A stretch of 64,000 nucleotides of DNA from Bradyrhizobium sp. NFR13 (lineage in GTDB: Bacteria > Pseudomonadota > Alphaproteobacteria > Rhizobiales > Xanthobacteraceae). Where the stretch lies: positions 248,001-312,000 of the forward strand of contig NZ_FOTP01000006.1 in assembly GCF_900114605.1 (NCBI RefSeq). The letters run 5' to 3'. Position 1 is the stretch's first letter. The number at the start of each line of letters is the position of its first letter. The position numbers and the translations under genes were made by a program. A model generated the notes under the pieces. It had not been told where the DNA came from and searched no databases. It saw only the letters and a list, made by a program, of their open reading frames with translations. Shown here piece by piece: positions 32,372-40,966 of this stretch.

Positions 32372-33694
32372 TCACTGCACGGGATTGGCGCGTTCAAACT
32401 GGCGCAGCAATTTATTGCCGCGCTCTGCCGCAGCGTCGAGGGCCTCCTGCGCAGGCTTCTTGCCGCTGAAGGCCTGTTCCAGCTCATCCTCGATGGCGTC
32501 ACGGATCAGTGTGAACGACCCGAGGCGCAATCCCTTCGAATTTTCCGTCGGCGCCTTGAGCGTGATCTGCTCGATGGATTTCACCGTGCCGGGATTGCGG
32601 TCGTAGAAGCCCTGCTGGCGCGTGAGTTCATAAGCGGCGCGCGTGATCGGCAGGTAACCCGTCTTCTGGTGCCACGCCGCCTGCACTTCGGGCTGCGAGA
32701 GAAACGCAAAGAATTTCGCGACGCCCTTATATTCTTCGCGCGGGCGATCCCGCAGCACCCAGAGCGTGGCGCCGCCGATGATCGAGTTCTGCGGCGCTGC
32801 CGTGACATCCGGCCAGTAGGGCATCAGGCCGTAACCGACTTCGAATTTCGCATTGGCGAGAATGTCGGCGCGGGTGCCCGACGAGCCCAGAAAAATCCCG
32901 CATTCGCTCTTCTGAAAGCGTGGTTCAGCCGCTGTCGCCCGGCCGCTATAGTCGAAGACCTTGGTCTTCTGCCATTCGGCGAGTTGTGCGATATGGCGCG
33001 CCATCAACGGATTGTTGAAAGTCAGAACCGCGTCCAGCCCGCCAAGGCCATTGGACTTGGTCGCCACCGGAATGTTGTGAAATGCCGAGAAGTTCTCGAC
33101 ATTGATCCATGACGGCCAGGCCGTAGTGAAACCGCAAACCGCGCCCGCCGTCCGCAGCCGCTTGGCAGCGGCGCCGAGTTCCGGCCAGGTCCGCGGCGGC
33201 TCATCCGGATTGAGCCCGGCGGCACGGAACAGATCCTTGTTGTAATAAAGGATCGGCGTCGACGCATTGAACGGGAACGAGAGCATATTGCCAGCCATGT
33301 CGGTGTAGTAGCCCGTAACGGCCGGCAGATAGGCAGATGGATTGAACGCTTCCGCCTGATCGCGCATCAACTCATAGACCGGATAGGTTGCGCCTTTCGC
33401 CGCCATCATGGTGGCCGTCGCAATTTCATTGACCTGGACGATGGCCGGCTGGCTCCGGGACCGGAAAGCGAAAATCGCCGAGGTCACCGTCTCGGTGTAG
33501 TTGCCCTTGTAGACCGGAACGATGCGATAGCCCGTCTGCGTGGCGTTGAAATCCGCGGCCAGCTTCTCGACATGCCGACCGAGTTCTCCGGACATCGCGT
33601 GCCACCACTGAATGTCGGTGGCGCGTGCGGGCGTCGCCATCTGGCTGACTGTCACCACAAGCGCGAGATATCCGAGCGCCGCCTTCAACTTCAT
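32372..33694 (-). CDS. Family 1 extracellular solute-binding protein, UgpB-like
   Basis: A 440-aa periplasmic binding protein with a Sec signal peptide (LGYLALVVTVSQMATPARA) and UgpB-type blocks: IQWWHAMSGELGRHVEKLAADFN, YNKDLFRAAGLNPDEPPRTW, an FTTAWPSWINVENFSAFH segment and SQPEVQAAWHQKTGYLPIT. UgpB binds sn-glycerol-3-phosphate or its diesters. No permease or ATPase genes lie beside it, so it must feed a transporter encoded elsewhere, or be a relic or sensor-linked binding protein. It is convergent with tonB, 40 bp away. Confidence 0.9.
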   Translation of the reverse strand: MKLKAALGYLALVVTVSQMATPARATDIQWWHAMSGELGRHVEKLAADFNATQTGYRIVPVYKGNYTETVTSAIFAFRSRSQPAIVQVNEIATATMMAAKGATYPVYELMRDQAEAFNPSAYLPAVTGYYTDMAGNMLSFPFNASTPILYYNKDLFRAAGLNPDEPPRTWPELGAAAKRLRTAGAVCGFTTAWPSWINVENFSAFHNIPVATKSNGLGGLDAVLTFNNPLMARHIAQLAEWQKTKVFDYSGRATAAEPRFQKSECGIFLGSSGTRADILANAKFEVGYGLMPYWPDVTAAPQNSIIGGATLWVLRDRPREEYKGVAKFFAFLSQPEVQAAWHQKTGYLPITRAAYELTRQQGFYDRNPGTVKSIEQITLKAPTENSKGLRLGSFTLIRDAIEDELEQAFSGKKPAQEALDAAAERGNKLLRQFERANPVQ

Positions 33695-34063
33695 TTCATC
33701 CTGCCCTTACAACGCCGTCGGCTGCCGGCCTGCTGTGCTATCATTCTTGTTGGGGGCCAAAGCGTCCGCCCAATAAAATAATGATTCCGTTATAGTTTTG
33801 ATCGAAATTGCCCCGCACGGTGGCGTTCACCGGACACGATCTGCCGCAGCACTCTGTTGAGACCAAGCGTCATTCGGTTCAATCGGACCGGTCGCAATTC
33901 AACCAGCTGTTGCAGACCAATAGCCAGCAACACCTCTATTTGCTAGATTGAACTGTCTCGCAACCTCAACGAAACTCTTTCAGACTATAAAGATCGAGTT
34001 GCCGGGTTGTGACGCACGGCTGTCTCACCGATTGAACCTTTCGCAAGGCCGAATGACAGACCT
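33695..34063. other. Divergent intergenic region, no gene
   Basis: 369 bp between the UgpB-like gene (minus) and the sensor kinase (plus). The part at 33760-33815 is AT-rich and likely holds the binding-protein promoter. No RNA gene, repeat or consensus EcfG promoter could be recognised. Confidence 0.5.
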
Positions 34064-36136
34064 GTGGTGACGAGCCCGCACAACGGAGTTTCCGACGGAC
34101 AGGACGAGCTGGCGGCGCGAGGCCGGACCGGCATCGTTGCGGCTGTCCGTGCGATTCCGATCCGCTGGCGCATTCTGTCCATCGCAGCCCTGAACTCGGC
34201 CGTCGTTCTTGTCCTAGCGGGCTTGATCTGGAGCGGCTCGCGGGTGCTGTCCTCCGCCTGGGACGACGTGCGCCAGGTCCGGCAATCCGATCAGGTTCTG
34301 GCCCTGCTCGAGAGCGAGACCGGCCGGCTGCAGAACCTGATCCATCGCTACATCAATCAGCCCAGCCCCGAACTGTTCGCCGAAATCCTACTGCTCCGTG
34401 AGGCTGTGCTGGGGACATTGAACACCCGTGCCTCGACCGATCCCATGCTGTCAGGCTCGGTTGCCGAGCTGGAACGTGTCACCGAGCGGTTTCTCAGCGG
34501 TTTCGGTGAATTGCGGACGCTTCAGACCACCATCGCCAAGACCTATGAGGAACAGGTGCTTGGGCCTGCCAAGGACATGGCGGGGCTGTATTCCATCATC
34601 GAAGGCGCCACCGGCCAGCGCGATGCGCTGATCTGGCCCGCACTCGGCAAGTCGCGTGAGGCATTCACCGCGATGCTGGTCGCGGCCAACGCCTATTATC
34701 TGTCGCTGGCATCCGCCGCGGCCGAGGAGGCGCGGCGCAACACAGAGACGATCGAGCGGACCATCCCGGTCATGACCGACCTTGCCGACAATGATCTGCA
34801 GCGCATTGCGCTGCAGCGACTCAAGGGACGCTCAGTTGCACTCCGCCAAGGGCTCGCAAAACTGTCCGAACAACTCTCCAGCCGCACGGACCTGCTGCGC
34901 AATTCGATCGATGCCAGCCAGGCCGACACGATTGCTGCGATCGATGGCCTGTCCGTCAAGATGCGCCAGCGCGAGCAGTCCGCGCAGGCCACTTTCGACC
35001 GCACGCTGACGGCGATCTCCCGCAATGTCATGGTCATCGCCGCGGCATTCCTTGGGCTGATCATCACCGCAGGCATTATCATCGCGCTGAGCATCCGCCT
35101 GCCGCTGCAGCAGATCATGACGTCGATGCGCGCAATCACCTCCGGCGACTATGATCGCAAGGTTCAGGGCACCGCCGCGACCGACGAAGTCGGCGCCATG
35201 GCCCGCGCGGTCGAAGTGTTCCGTGAGAACGCCGTCGCCAAACGCGAAGCCGAGAACGAACTGCGTGCCTCGAAAGAGAAGGCCGAAAGCGCCTTGCTCG
35301 AACTAAATGCCGCACAGCAGAATTTGATCGACGCCGAACGGCTGGCCGCACTCGGCGGTCTGGTTGCCGGCGTGGCCCACGAGGTCAATAACCCGATCGG
35401 CATCAGCCTCACGGTGGCATCGAGCTTCGCGCGGCGCTCGGAGATGTTCGAGGCCGAGCTGCGCTCCAATGCCCCGCTGCGGCGCTCGCAGCTTGAGGAA
35501 TTCGTCAAGACGTCACGCGATGCGGCGCAGCAACTGGTCGCCAATCTACATCGCGCCGGCGAGCTTATTCAGTCCTTCAAACAGGTCGCCGTCGATCGTT
35601 CCCACGCTGAACGGCGGCAGTTCAGCCTCTCCGAGGCCACCGATCAGATCATCGCCAGCCTGCGACCCGTCCTGAAGAAGGCCCCGATCACGCTGACGGT
35701 GGATGTGCCGGACGGGCTCATGATCGACGGCTATCCTGGCTCCTACGGCCAGATCCTGACCAACCTGTTCCTGAATGCAGCCAATCACGCATTCCCGGAC
35801 GGCAAGCCCGGCGCCATTGCCATCACCGCGAAGCCGCGCGGTACCGACGATATCGAGATCAGCTTCTCCGACAACGGCGCGGGCATGAGCCCGGACGTCC
35901 AGCGGCAGGCGTTCGACCCATTTTTCACCACGCGCCGCAACGAAGGCGGCACCGGCCTTGGCCTCCACATCGTGTACAATCTGGTGACCCAGCAGTTGGG
36001 TGGCCGGATGATGCTGGAGTCAAGACTGGGACAAGGCACGACATTTCGCATTATCATGCCGCGGGCCGCCACTGGCGCCGCTGGATCATTTGACGGGACT
36101 ACGCAATGGCCGACCAGGACGATGTCCTCTACCTGA
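34064..36136 (+). CDS. Membrane sensor histidine kinase with HAMP domain
   Basis: A 690-aa transmembrane kinase (GTG start at 34064; a second GTG follows directly). A first membrane helix at about 37-55, a long helical periplasmic sensor (70-320), a second membrane helix (322-345), HAMP (346-400), a coiled coil, then HisKA with H439 in LGGLVAGVAHEVNNPIG and HATPase_c with N (LTNLFLNAANHAF), G1 (DNGAGM), F (FDPFFTT) and G2 (GGTGLGLHIV) boxes. The layout is of the TorS/NtrB-like type acting on an unknown envelope signal. Its last 31 bases overlap the next kinase gene in another frame, so the two are co-expressed. Confidence 0.94.
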   Translation: MVTSPHNGVSDGQDELAARGRTGIVAAVRAIPIRWRILSIAALNSAVVLVLAGLIWSGSRVLSSAWDDVRQVRQSDQVLALLESETGRLQNLIHRYINQPSPELFAEILLLREAVLGTLNTRASTDPMLSGSVAELERVTERFLSGFGELRTLQTTIAKTYEEQVLGPAKDMAGLYSIIEGATGQRDALIWPALGKSREAFTAMLVAANAYYLSLASAAAEEARRNTETIERTIPVMTDLADNDLQRIALQRLKGRSVALRQGLAKLSEQLSSRTDLLRNSIDASQADTIAAIDGLSVKMRQREQSAQATFDRTLTAISRNVMVIAAAFLGLIITAGIIIALSIRLPLQQIMTSMRAITSGDYDRKVQGTAATDEVGAMARAVEVFRENAVAKREAENELRASKEKAESALLELNAAQQNLIDAERLAALGGLVAGVAHEVNNPIGISLTVASSFARRSEMFEAELRSNAPLRRSQLEEFVKTSRDAAQQLVANLHRAGELIQSFKQVAVDRSHAERRQFSLSEATDQIIASLRPVLKKAPITLTVDVPDGLMIDGYPGSYGQILTNLFLNAANHAFPDGKPGAIAITAKPRGTDDIEISFSDNGAGMSPDVQRQAFDPFFTTRRNEGGTGLGLHIVYNLVTQQLGGRMMLESRLGQGTTFRIIMPRAATGAAGSFDGTTQWPTRTMSST

Positions 36137-37860
36137 TTGAAGATGCCGGGGACGCCCCGGAAGAATCCAATAATCGAAAATGGAAGATCGCGGTCATTGA
36201 CGATGACCAGGCCGTGCATGAGGGCACGCGCTTTGCGCTGAGCGACTACACGCTGAACGGCCAGTCGCTGGAAATCCTGTCGGCCTATTCCGCCGCCGAA
36301 GGCCAGGTCCTGATGCGCGAACATCCGGATATCGCGGCCGTACTGCTCGACGTCATCATGGAGACGGATGCAGCGGGCCTCGAACTGGTCGAGTTCATCC
36401 GCAACGAATTGCACAACGAAACCGTTCGCATCATCCTGCGCACCGGCCAGCCCGGTCAGGCGCCGGAGCGCCGCGTCATCGTCGACTACGACATCAACGA
36501 CTACAAAGCGAAGACCGAACTGACCGCCGACAAGCTGTTCACCTCGCTGACGGCGGCACTGCGCAGCTATCAGCAGCTCGAACGCATGGTGCAGACGCGA
36601 CGCGGCCTTGAAATCATCATCGACGCGGCCTCGACGCTCTACGATTTCAAATCGATGCAGCGACTCGCCGAAGGCGTGCTGACCCAGATCGCCTCGCTGC
36701 TGAATGTGGATTGCGCCGGCATTCTGGTGTTGCGCGATGGCGGCGTTGTCGGCGACGACTATGCCGTCCTCGCCGGATCAGGCTGCTACAGCCGCTTCAT
36801 GGGTACCGCGACCTCGCAGTCGCTCGACCCGGACCTGCGCCAGATGGTCGAAGAGGCCTTCAAGCGCCGCAAGCATGACTTCGCCGACCATCGGACGGCG
36901 CTCTATATCCGCACCGGCAGCGGCCGCGAGGTTGTCGTGTTGCTGCAGGCAGAGCGGCAATTGTCGGAGACCGATCGTTCGCTGGTGGAGATCTTCGGCA
37001 GCCGGTTGTCGATCGCCTTCGACAACGTGATCCTCTATCAGCAACTGCACGAGGCCAATACGCAGTTGGAAGACCGCGTGGCACAGCGTACCCGCGCATT
37101 GATGCAGGCCAATCGCCGGCTTTCCGCGCAGTGGCTGCGGCTGCAGCGCGCCAACGGCTTCAAGAACGAGATTCTGGGCACCGTCGCCCATGACCTGAAG
37201 AATCCGCTCGGTGTGATCCTCGGGCGCACCGAGATGCTGACCGAATTGATATCGGCGGGATCACCGAAGGAGAACGTCTCCGCGCAGATCGATCACATCC
37301 GTGACGCCACCAAGCGACTGACCTCGATGGTCGATCACCTGATCTCCGATGCCATGGCGGACGCGTTCGATATCACCATCCGCCGTGAGCCGGTCGATCT
37401 GGCGACGCTGGTCCGGGACGTTGCGGAAGCGAACCGACCGTCTGCCGTGAACAAGCAGCAGGATCTCTCCGTCTCGGCGCCGGATCACCACGATCTCACC
37501 ATGTGCGATGCCGACCGGATCCGCGAAGCCATCGACAATCTCGTCAGCAACGCCATCAAATACAGCCCGATCGGCGGCAAGATCGCGCTGCTCATCACGG
37601 GCGACGCCGATTATGTCCGCATCAGCATCAGCGACGAAGGCCCCGGCCTGTCGCCGGAAGATCTCGACCGCCTGTTTGGCCGTTTCCAGCGGCTTTCAGC
37701 CAAGCCAACCGGCGGCGAAAGCTCGACAGGCCTCGGCCTGTCGATCGTCAAGCGCATCATCGACATGCATGGCGGCGAGGTCAATGCAGACAGTCCAGGT
37801 CCCGGCCGGGGCGCCATCTTCACCATCCTGCTGCCAGCCACCACCGAGGGCCTGTCATGA
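36106..37860 (+). CDS. Hybrid protein: receiver, DUF3369 and histidine kinase
   Basis: A 584-aa soluble kinase. An N-terminal receiver domain carries the acceptor D82 (AVLLDVIME) and a conserved TGxP-like region, followed by DUF3369 (about 165-320, a GAF-like domain found in such receiver-led kinases), a coiled coil, HisKA with H362 in GTVAHDLKNPLGV and HATPase_c (DNLVSNAIKYSP; DEGPGLS; GLGLSIVKRIIDMHGG). It probably receives phosphate from the membrane kinase encoded immediately upstream and passes it to the response regulator immediately downstream, whose ATG overlaps its stop. No membrane segment is present. Confidence 0.93.
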   Translation: MADQDDVLYLIEDAGDAPEESNNRKWKIAVIDDDQAVHEGTRFALSDYTLNGQSLEILSAYSAAEGQVLMREHPDIAAVLLDVIMETDAAGLELVEFIRNELHNETVRIILRTGQPGQAPERRVIVDYDINDYKAKTELTADKLFTSLTAALRSYQQLERMVQTRRGLEIIIDAASTLYDFKSMQRLAEGVLTQIASLLNVDCAGILVLRDGGVVGDDYAVLAGSGCYSRFMGTATSQSLDPDLRQMVEEAFKRRKHDFADHRTALYIRTGSGREVVVLLQAERQLSETDRSLVEIFGSRLSIAFDNVILYQQLHEANTQLEDRVAQRTRALMQANRRLSAQWLRLQRANGFKNEILGTVAHDLKNPLGVILGRTEMLTELISAGSPKENVSAQIDHIRDATKRLTSMVDHLISDAMADAFDITIRREPVDLATLVRDVAEANRPSAVNKQQDLSVSAPDHHDLTMCDADRIREAIDNLVSNAIKYSPIGGKIALLITGDADYVRISISDEGPGLSPEDLDRLFGRFQRLSAKPTGGESSTGLGLSIVKRIIDMHGGEVNADSPGPGRGAIFTILLPATTEGLS

Positions 37861-38594
37861 GCCAGAGCCCCCATATCGTCATCGTCGACGACGAAGCACC
37901 CGCCCGCGAGATGGTGGGCGACTATCTCAAGATGCACGGCTTTGCCGTGACCCTGTGCGACGGCGGCAAGAGCCTGCGCAGCGAGATCGAGACCAAGGTG
38001 CCGGATCTCGTGGTGCTCGACCTCAATATGCCCGAGGAAGACGGGCTCTCGATCATCCGTGACCTCAAGAGCCGCATCAATGTGCCGGTGATCATGCTCA
38101 CCGCCACCGCAAGCCCGATCGACCGGGTCGTCGGCCTCGAACTCGGTGCCGATGATTACATCGCCAAGCCCTGCGAACTCCGCGAATTGATGGCGCGCAT
38201 CCGCTCGGTCTTGCGCCGAAGCACGCCGGTGAAAGGCGCAGCAGCAGATGCAGCGCCTGCCAAGGAGAGCAAGGATCATCTCGTACGTTTCGGCACGAAA
38301 TGGCTCGATCTGGAAGCGCAGGCCTTGCGTGACGACGAAGGCAACGAACATCCGCTGACAGCTTCCGAATTTGGCCTGCTCAAGGTATTTGCCGCAAATC
38401 CGAAGCGCGTGCTCTCACGCGAGCGGTTGCTCGAACTGGCCAATGCCAGGGATGCCGAGGCTTTCGACCGGGCGGTCGACCTGCGGATCATGCGAATCCG
38501 CCGCAAGATCGAGCCCGATCCGACGAAGCCCGCCGTGATCCGTACAATTCGCGGCGGCGGCTATTTGTTCTCCCCATCGGGTGAGAAGGCCTGA
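37857..38594 (+). CDS. OmpR/PhoB-family response regulator
   Basis: A 245-aa regulator from ATG 37857, which overlaps the preceding TGA (ATGA). The receiver has the acidic pair D11/D12, acceptor D55 (LVVLDLNMPEEDG), T of MLTAT and K of IAKPC. A Trans_reg_C winged helix follows (about 150-240), with LTASEFGLLKVFAANPKRVLSRERLLELA and a C-terminal IRTIRGGGYLFSP. It is the DNA-binding output of the three-gene module. The target genes are not identifiable here. Confidence 0.95.
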   Translation: MSQSPHIVIVDDEAPAREMVGDYLKMHGFAVTLCDGGKSLRSEIETKVPDLVVLDLNMPEEDGLSIIRDLKSRINVPVIMLTATASPIDRVVGLELGADDYIAKPCELRELMARIRSVLRRSTPVKGAAADAAPAKESKDHLVRFGTKWLDLEAQALRDDEGNEHPLTASEFGLLKVFAANPKRVLSRERLLELANARDAEAFDRAVDLRIMRIRRKIEPDPTKPAVIRTIRGGGYLFSPSGEKA

Positions 38595-38788
38595 GCACCC
38601 CTTTTTGAATCTATCTCATTCAATTTGCACGCATTTCACCTCTGAATGTTTCGTCGCCAACCCTGCGACGAAACAATTCTCCGGTTCCATGAAACCATTT
38701 TCCGCTTTTGGAGCCAACGTCCTGAAACCGGGGCTCCTTAACAATCCTCCCAACGAAGCCGCCACGCGGTCTCTTACGGGAGTTAGTC

Positions 38789-39400
38789 ATGCAGAACGTC
38801 ATCGCCCTCAATGCCGCCGGTCAGCAGGGTATCATTACGGCCCGCGCCACCTCGGACGAGATGCTGCTGGAGAATATCGCGGGCGGTGACCGCACGGCGA
38901 TGCACACGCTTTATGCCCGGCACAATGTGCGGGTCTATCGCTTCGTTCTCCGCATGCTGCGTGACGCATCTGCGGCGGAAGATCTGGTCAGCCAGGTTTT
39001 CCTCGATGTGTGGCGGACCGCCAGCCAGTTCGAGGGCCGCTCGCAGGTCTCCACATGGCTGTTGTCGATCGCACGCTTCAAGGCGCTGACCGCGCTGCGC
39101 CAGCGTAAATATGAAGACATCGACCAGGACGATGTCATGGAAATCGCTGACGAGGCCGATACACCTGAGGCATCGCTCGATCGCAGCCGCACCAGCGCTA
39201 TTCTCCGGGCCTGTGTCGCCAAGCTGTCGCCGGCGCATCGCGAGATCGTCAACCTCGTCTACTATCATGAGAAGTCTGTGGAAGAGGTCGCCGGCCTGAT
39301 CGGCATCCCCGCATCGACGGTGAAGACCCGTATGTTCTACGCCCGCAAGCAGCTCGCCGATCTCCTGAAGACCGCGGGCATCGACAGTATCGCTGCGTAA
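38789..39400 (+). CDS. ECF-type RNA polymerase sigma factor
   Basis: A 203-aa sigma factor with region 2 (MHTLYARHNVRVYRFVLRMLRDASAAEDLVSQVFLDVWRTA; then STWLLSIARFKALTALRQRK) and region 4 (LRACVAKLSPAHREIVNLVYYHEKSVEEVAGLIGIPASTVKTRMFYARKQL). The start is supported by GGGAG before the ATG. No anti-sigma factor gene or zinc-binding partner adjoins it, which is unusual for ECF factors of the RpoE type, and the following genes are a CcdA-like protein and a thioredoxin. Confidence 0.94.
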   Translation: MQNVIALNAAGQQGIITARATSDEMLLENIAGGDRTAMHTLYARHNVRVYRFVLRMLRDASAAEDLVSQVFLDVWRTASQFEGRSQVSTWLLSIARFKALTALRQRKYEDIDQDDVMEIADEADTPEASLDRSRTSAILRACVAKLSPAHREIVNLVYYHEKSVEEVAGLIGIPASTVKTRMFYARKQLADLLKTAGIDSIAA

Positions 39401-39622
39401 TCCGTATTCGTTCCGCGTTTCCTCCCCCGCGTTCGCGTTAAGCCTCCAGCCTCCAGCGACCCGGACGGGATGCCCCCTTCCGGGTCGTATTTTGTTGGCC
39501 ATCCGGACGAGAACACAAATACGTGACGCCCAGGGCGTAACATCAGCACCGTATCAGCCGAAGACCATCAAGCGCGCATCAAGCCAACGGGCCTGACCGC
39601 CAACGCTGAATGGATCAGGCCG

Positions 39623-40312
39623 ATGCTCAATCTTCCGCTCGCTGTGCTTGCCGGTGTCGTAACGATCGCGACACCTTGCACGCTACCGGTATTACCGATC
39701 CTGCTCGGGTCCTCCGTGGGCCAGACCAGCCGCATTCGCCCGGCGCTGATTGCCTTTGGCTTCGTGGTGTCGTTCTCGGCCGTTGCGTTGCTGCTCGGCG
39801 GCCTCACACAGATCTTCGACTTCGATCCGAACATCCTGCGCACCGTCGCCGCAGTGCTTCTGCTCGGTTTCGGGCTGTTGATGATCTTTCCGACGCCGTT
39901 CGAATGGCTGACGGCCCGGATCGGCGGGCTCGCCAGACAGTCCACTACCACAGATCTCAGCAATCTTGGTGGCTTCGTGCTTGGCACCACGCTGGGCCTC
40001 GTCTGGACGCCCTGCGCCGGCCCTGTCCTCGGCTCGATCCTCACCATCATCGCAACGTCCAAGGATGTCGCCTGGGCCAGCGTTCTGCTCATTGCCTACA
40101 CCATCGGTGCAGCTATCCCGATGCTCATCATCGCCTATGGCGGACAGGCCATCACGACGCGCGTGCGCAGCCTCGCTCGCATCACGCCTCGGCTGCAGCA
40201 AGCATTCGGCGTCATCGTGATCGGCTTCGCGATCGTTTCCTATTTCCAATACGACACGTTGATCGTCGCGTGGCTCACTGGATTTTACCCAAGCGGCCAG
40301 ATCGGCCTTTGA
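39623..40312 (+). CDS. CcdA/DsbD-type membrane thiol transporter
   Basis: A 229-aa integral membrane protein with six helices. TPCTLPVLPILLGSSVG near residue 17 and VWTPCAGPVLGSILTI near 129 are the two paired Cys motifs that carry reducing equivalents across the membrane in the CcdA/DsbD core. It lies 24 bp before a secreted thioredoxin, the likely recipient of its electrons. The pair probably keeps an envelope thiol target reduced, for example in cytochrome maturation or oxidant repair. Confidence 0.88.
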   Translation: MLNLPLAVLAGVVTIATPCTLPVLPILLGSSVGQTSRIRPALIAFGFVVSFSAVALLLGGLTQIFDFDPNILRTVAAVLLLGFGLLMIFPTPFEWLTARIGGLARQSTTTDLSNLGGFVLGTTLGLVWTPCAGPVLGSILTIIATSKDVAWASVLLIAYTIGAAIPMLIIAYGGQAITTRVRSLARITPRLQQAFGVIVIGFAIVSYFQYDTLIVAWLTGFYPSGQIGL

Positions 40313-40336
40313 CACTTTGAGACAACGGAGTTTGCC

Positions 40337-40888
40337 ATGACCATACGATCGCTCGCGACATCGGCCTCACTGATCGCGCTGTACCTGTTTGGCGCGACAG
40401 CGCCGGGATTTAGTGCTGAGACTACGCCGGTGCAGATAGCTGCCGTGCAAGGCATCGCACCGAATTTCATCGGCATCAGCAATTGGTTCAATTCCCCTCC
40501 ACTCGACATCAAGAGCCTGCGCGGCAAGGTCGTACTGGTGGACTTCTGGACCTATGGCTGCATCAACTGCGTCAACACGCTGCCGCATGTCACGGCGCTG
40601 CACTCCAAGTACAAGGATCGCGGTCTCGCCATTGTTGGCGTTCACACGCCGGAATTCCCGTTCGAGAAATCTGCCAGCAATGTACAGAACGCATTGAAGC
40701 GCCACGGCATCACATATCCCGTGGCACAGGACAATGAGTCCAAGACCTGGAACGCCTACAGCAACCGCTATTGGCCCGCGCAGTATATCGTCGACCAGAG
40801 TGGACAAATTGTCTACCAGCACGACGGGGAAGGCCAATACGAGCAGATGGATAGTATTATCAAGAAGTTGCTGAGCGCGAACAGCTAA
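40337..40888 (+). CDS. Secreted thioredoxin-like protein (TlpA/DipZ type)
   Basis: A 183-aa periplasmic redoxin with a signal peptide (ATSASLIALYLFGATAPGFSA) and an active site FWTYGCINCVN (C75 and C78). The CINC motif with TYGC resembles the thioredoxin domain fused to CcdA in DipZ-like proteins. The SYNRYWPAQYIVD-like segment here (YSNRYWPAQYIVDQ) provides the cis-Pro loop. The Trp-rich N-terminal region and the paired CcdA-like gene indicate a reducing role rather than an oxidising one. Confidence 0.9.
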   Translation: MTIRSLATSASLIALYLFGATAPGFSAETTPVQIAAVQGIAPNFIGISNWFNSPPLDIKSLRGKVVLVDFWTYGCINCVNTLPHVTALHSKYKDRGLAIVGVHTPEFPFEKSASNVQNALKRHGITYPVAQDNESKTWNAYSNRYWPAQYIVDQSGQIVYQHDGEGQYEQMDSIIKKLLSANS

Positions 40889-40933
40889 ACCTCGAAACCT
40901 GCGTATAGTAGGCTTAGCCGCAACACCATGATA

Positions 40934-40966
40934 GCATCCGTCCGGTAACTAAAATTGGACGGATGC
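40934..40966 (+). promoter_or_regulatory. Perfect inverted repeat covering the cioA ribosome-binding region and start
   Basis: GCATCCGTCC (40934-40943) and GGACGGATGC (40957-40966) are exact reverse complements with a 13-nt AT-rich loop. In the mRNA the right arm contains the Shine-Dalgarno-like GGACGG and the ATG at 40963, so folding would hide them. It may be a translational control hairpin or a DNA operator. The second in-frame ATG at 40969 lies just outside the stem. Confidence 0.6.

Noticed and set aside
31425-32606. 393-codon plus-strand frame overlapping tonB and beyond
   Set aside because: Overlaps exbD/tonB in another frame; the Pro-rich tonB region keeps several frames open.
37503-37856. 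Upstream extension of the OmpR-type regulator frame
   Set aside because: It lies inside the preceding kinase gene in another frame; the ATG at 37857 overlapping the kinase stop is the natural start.
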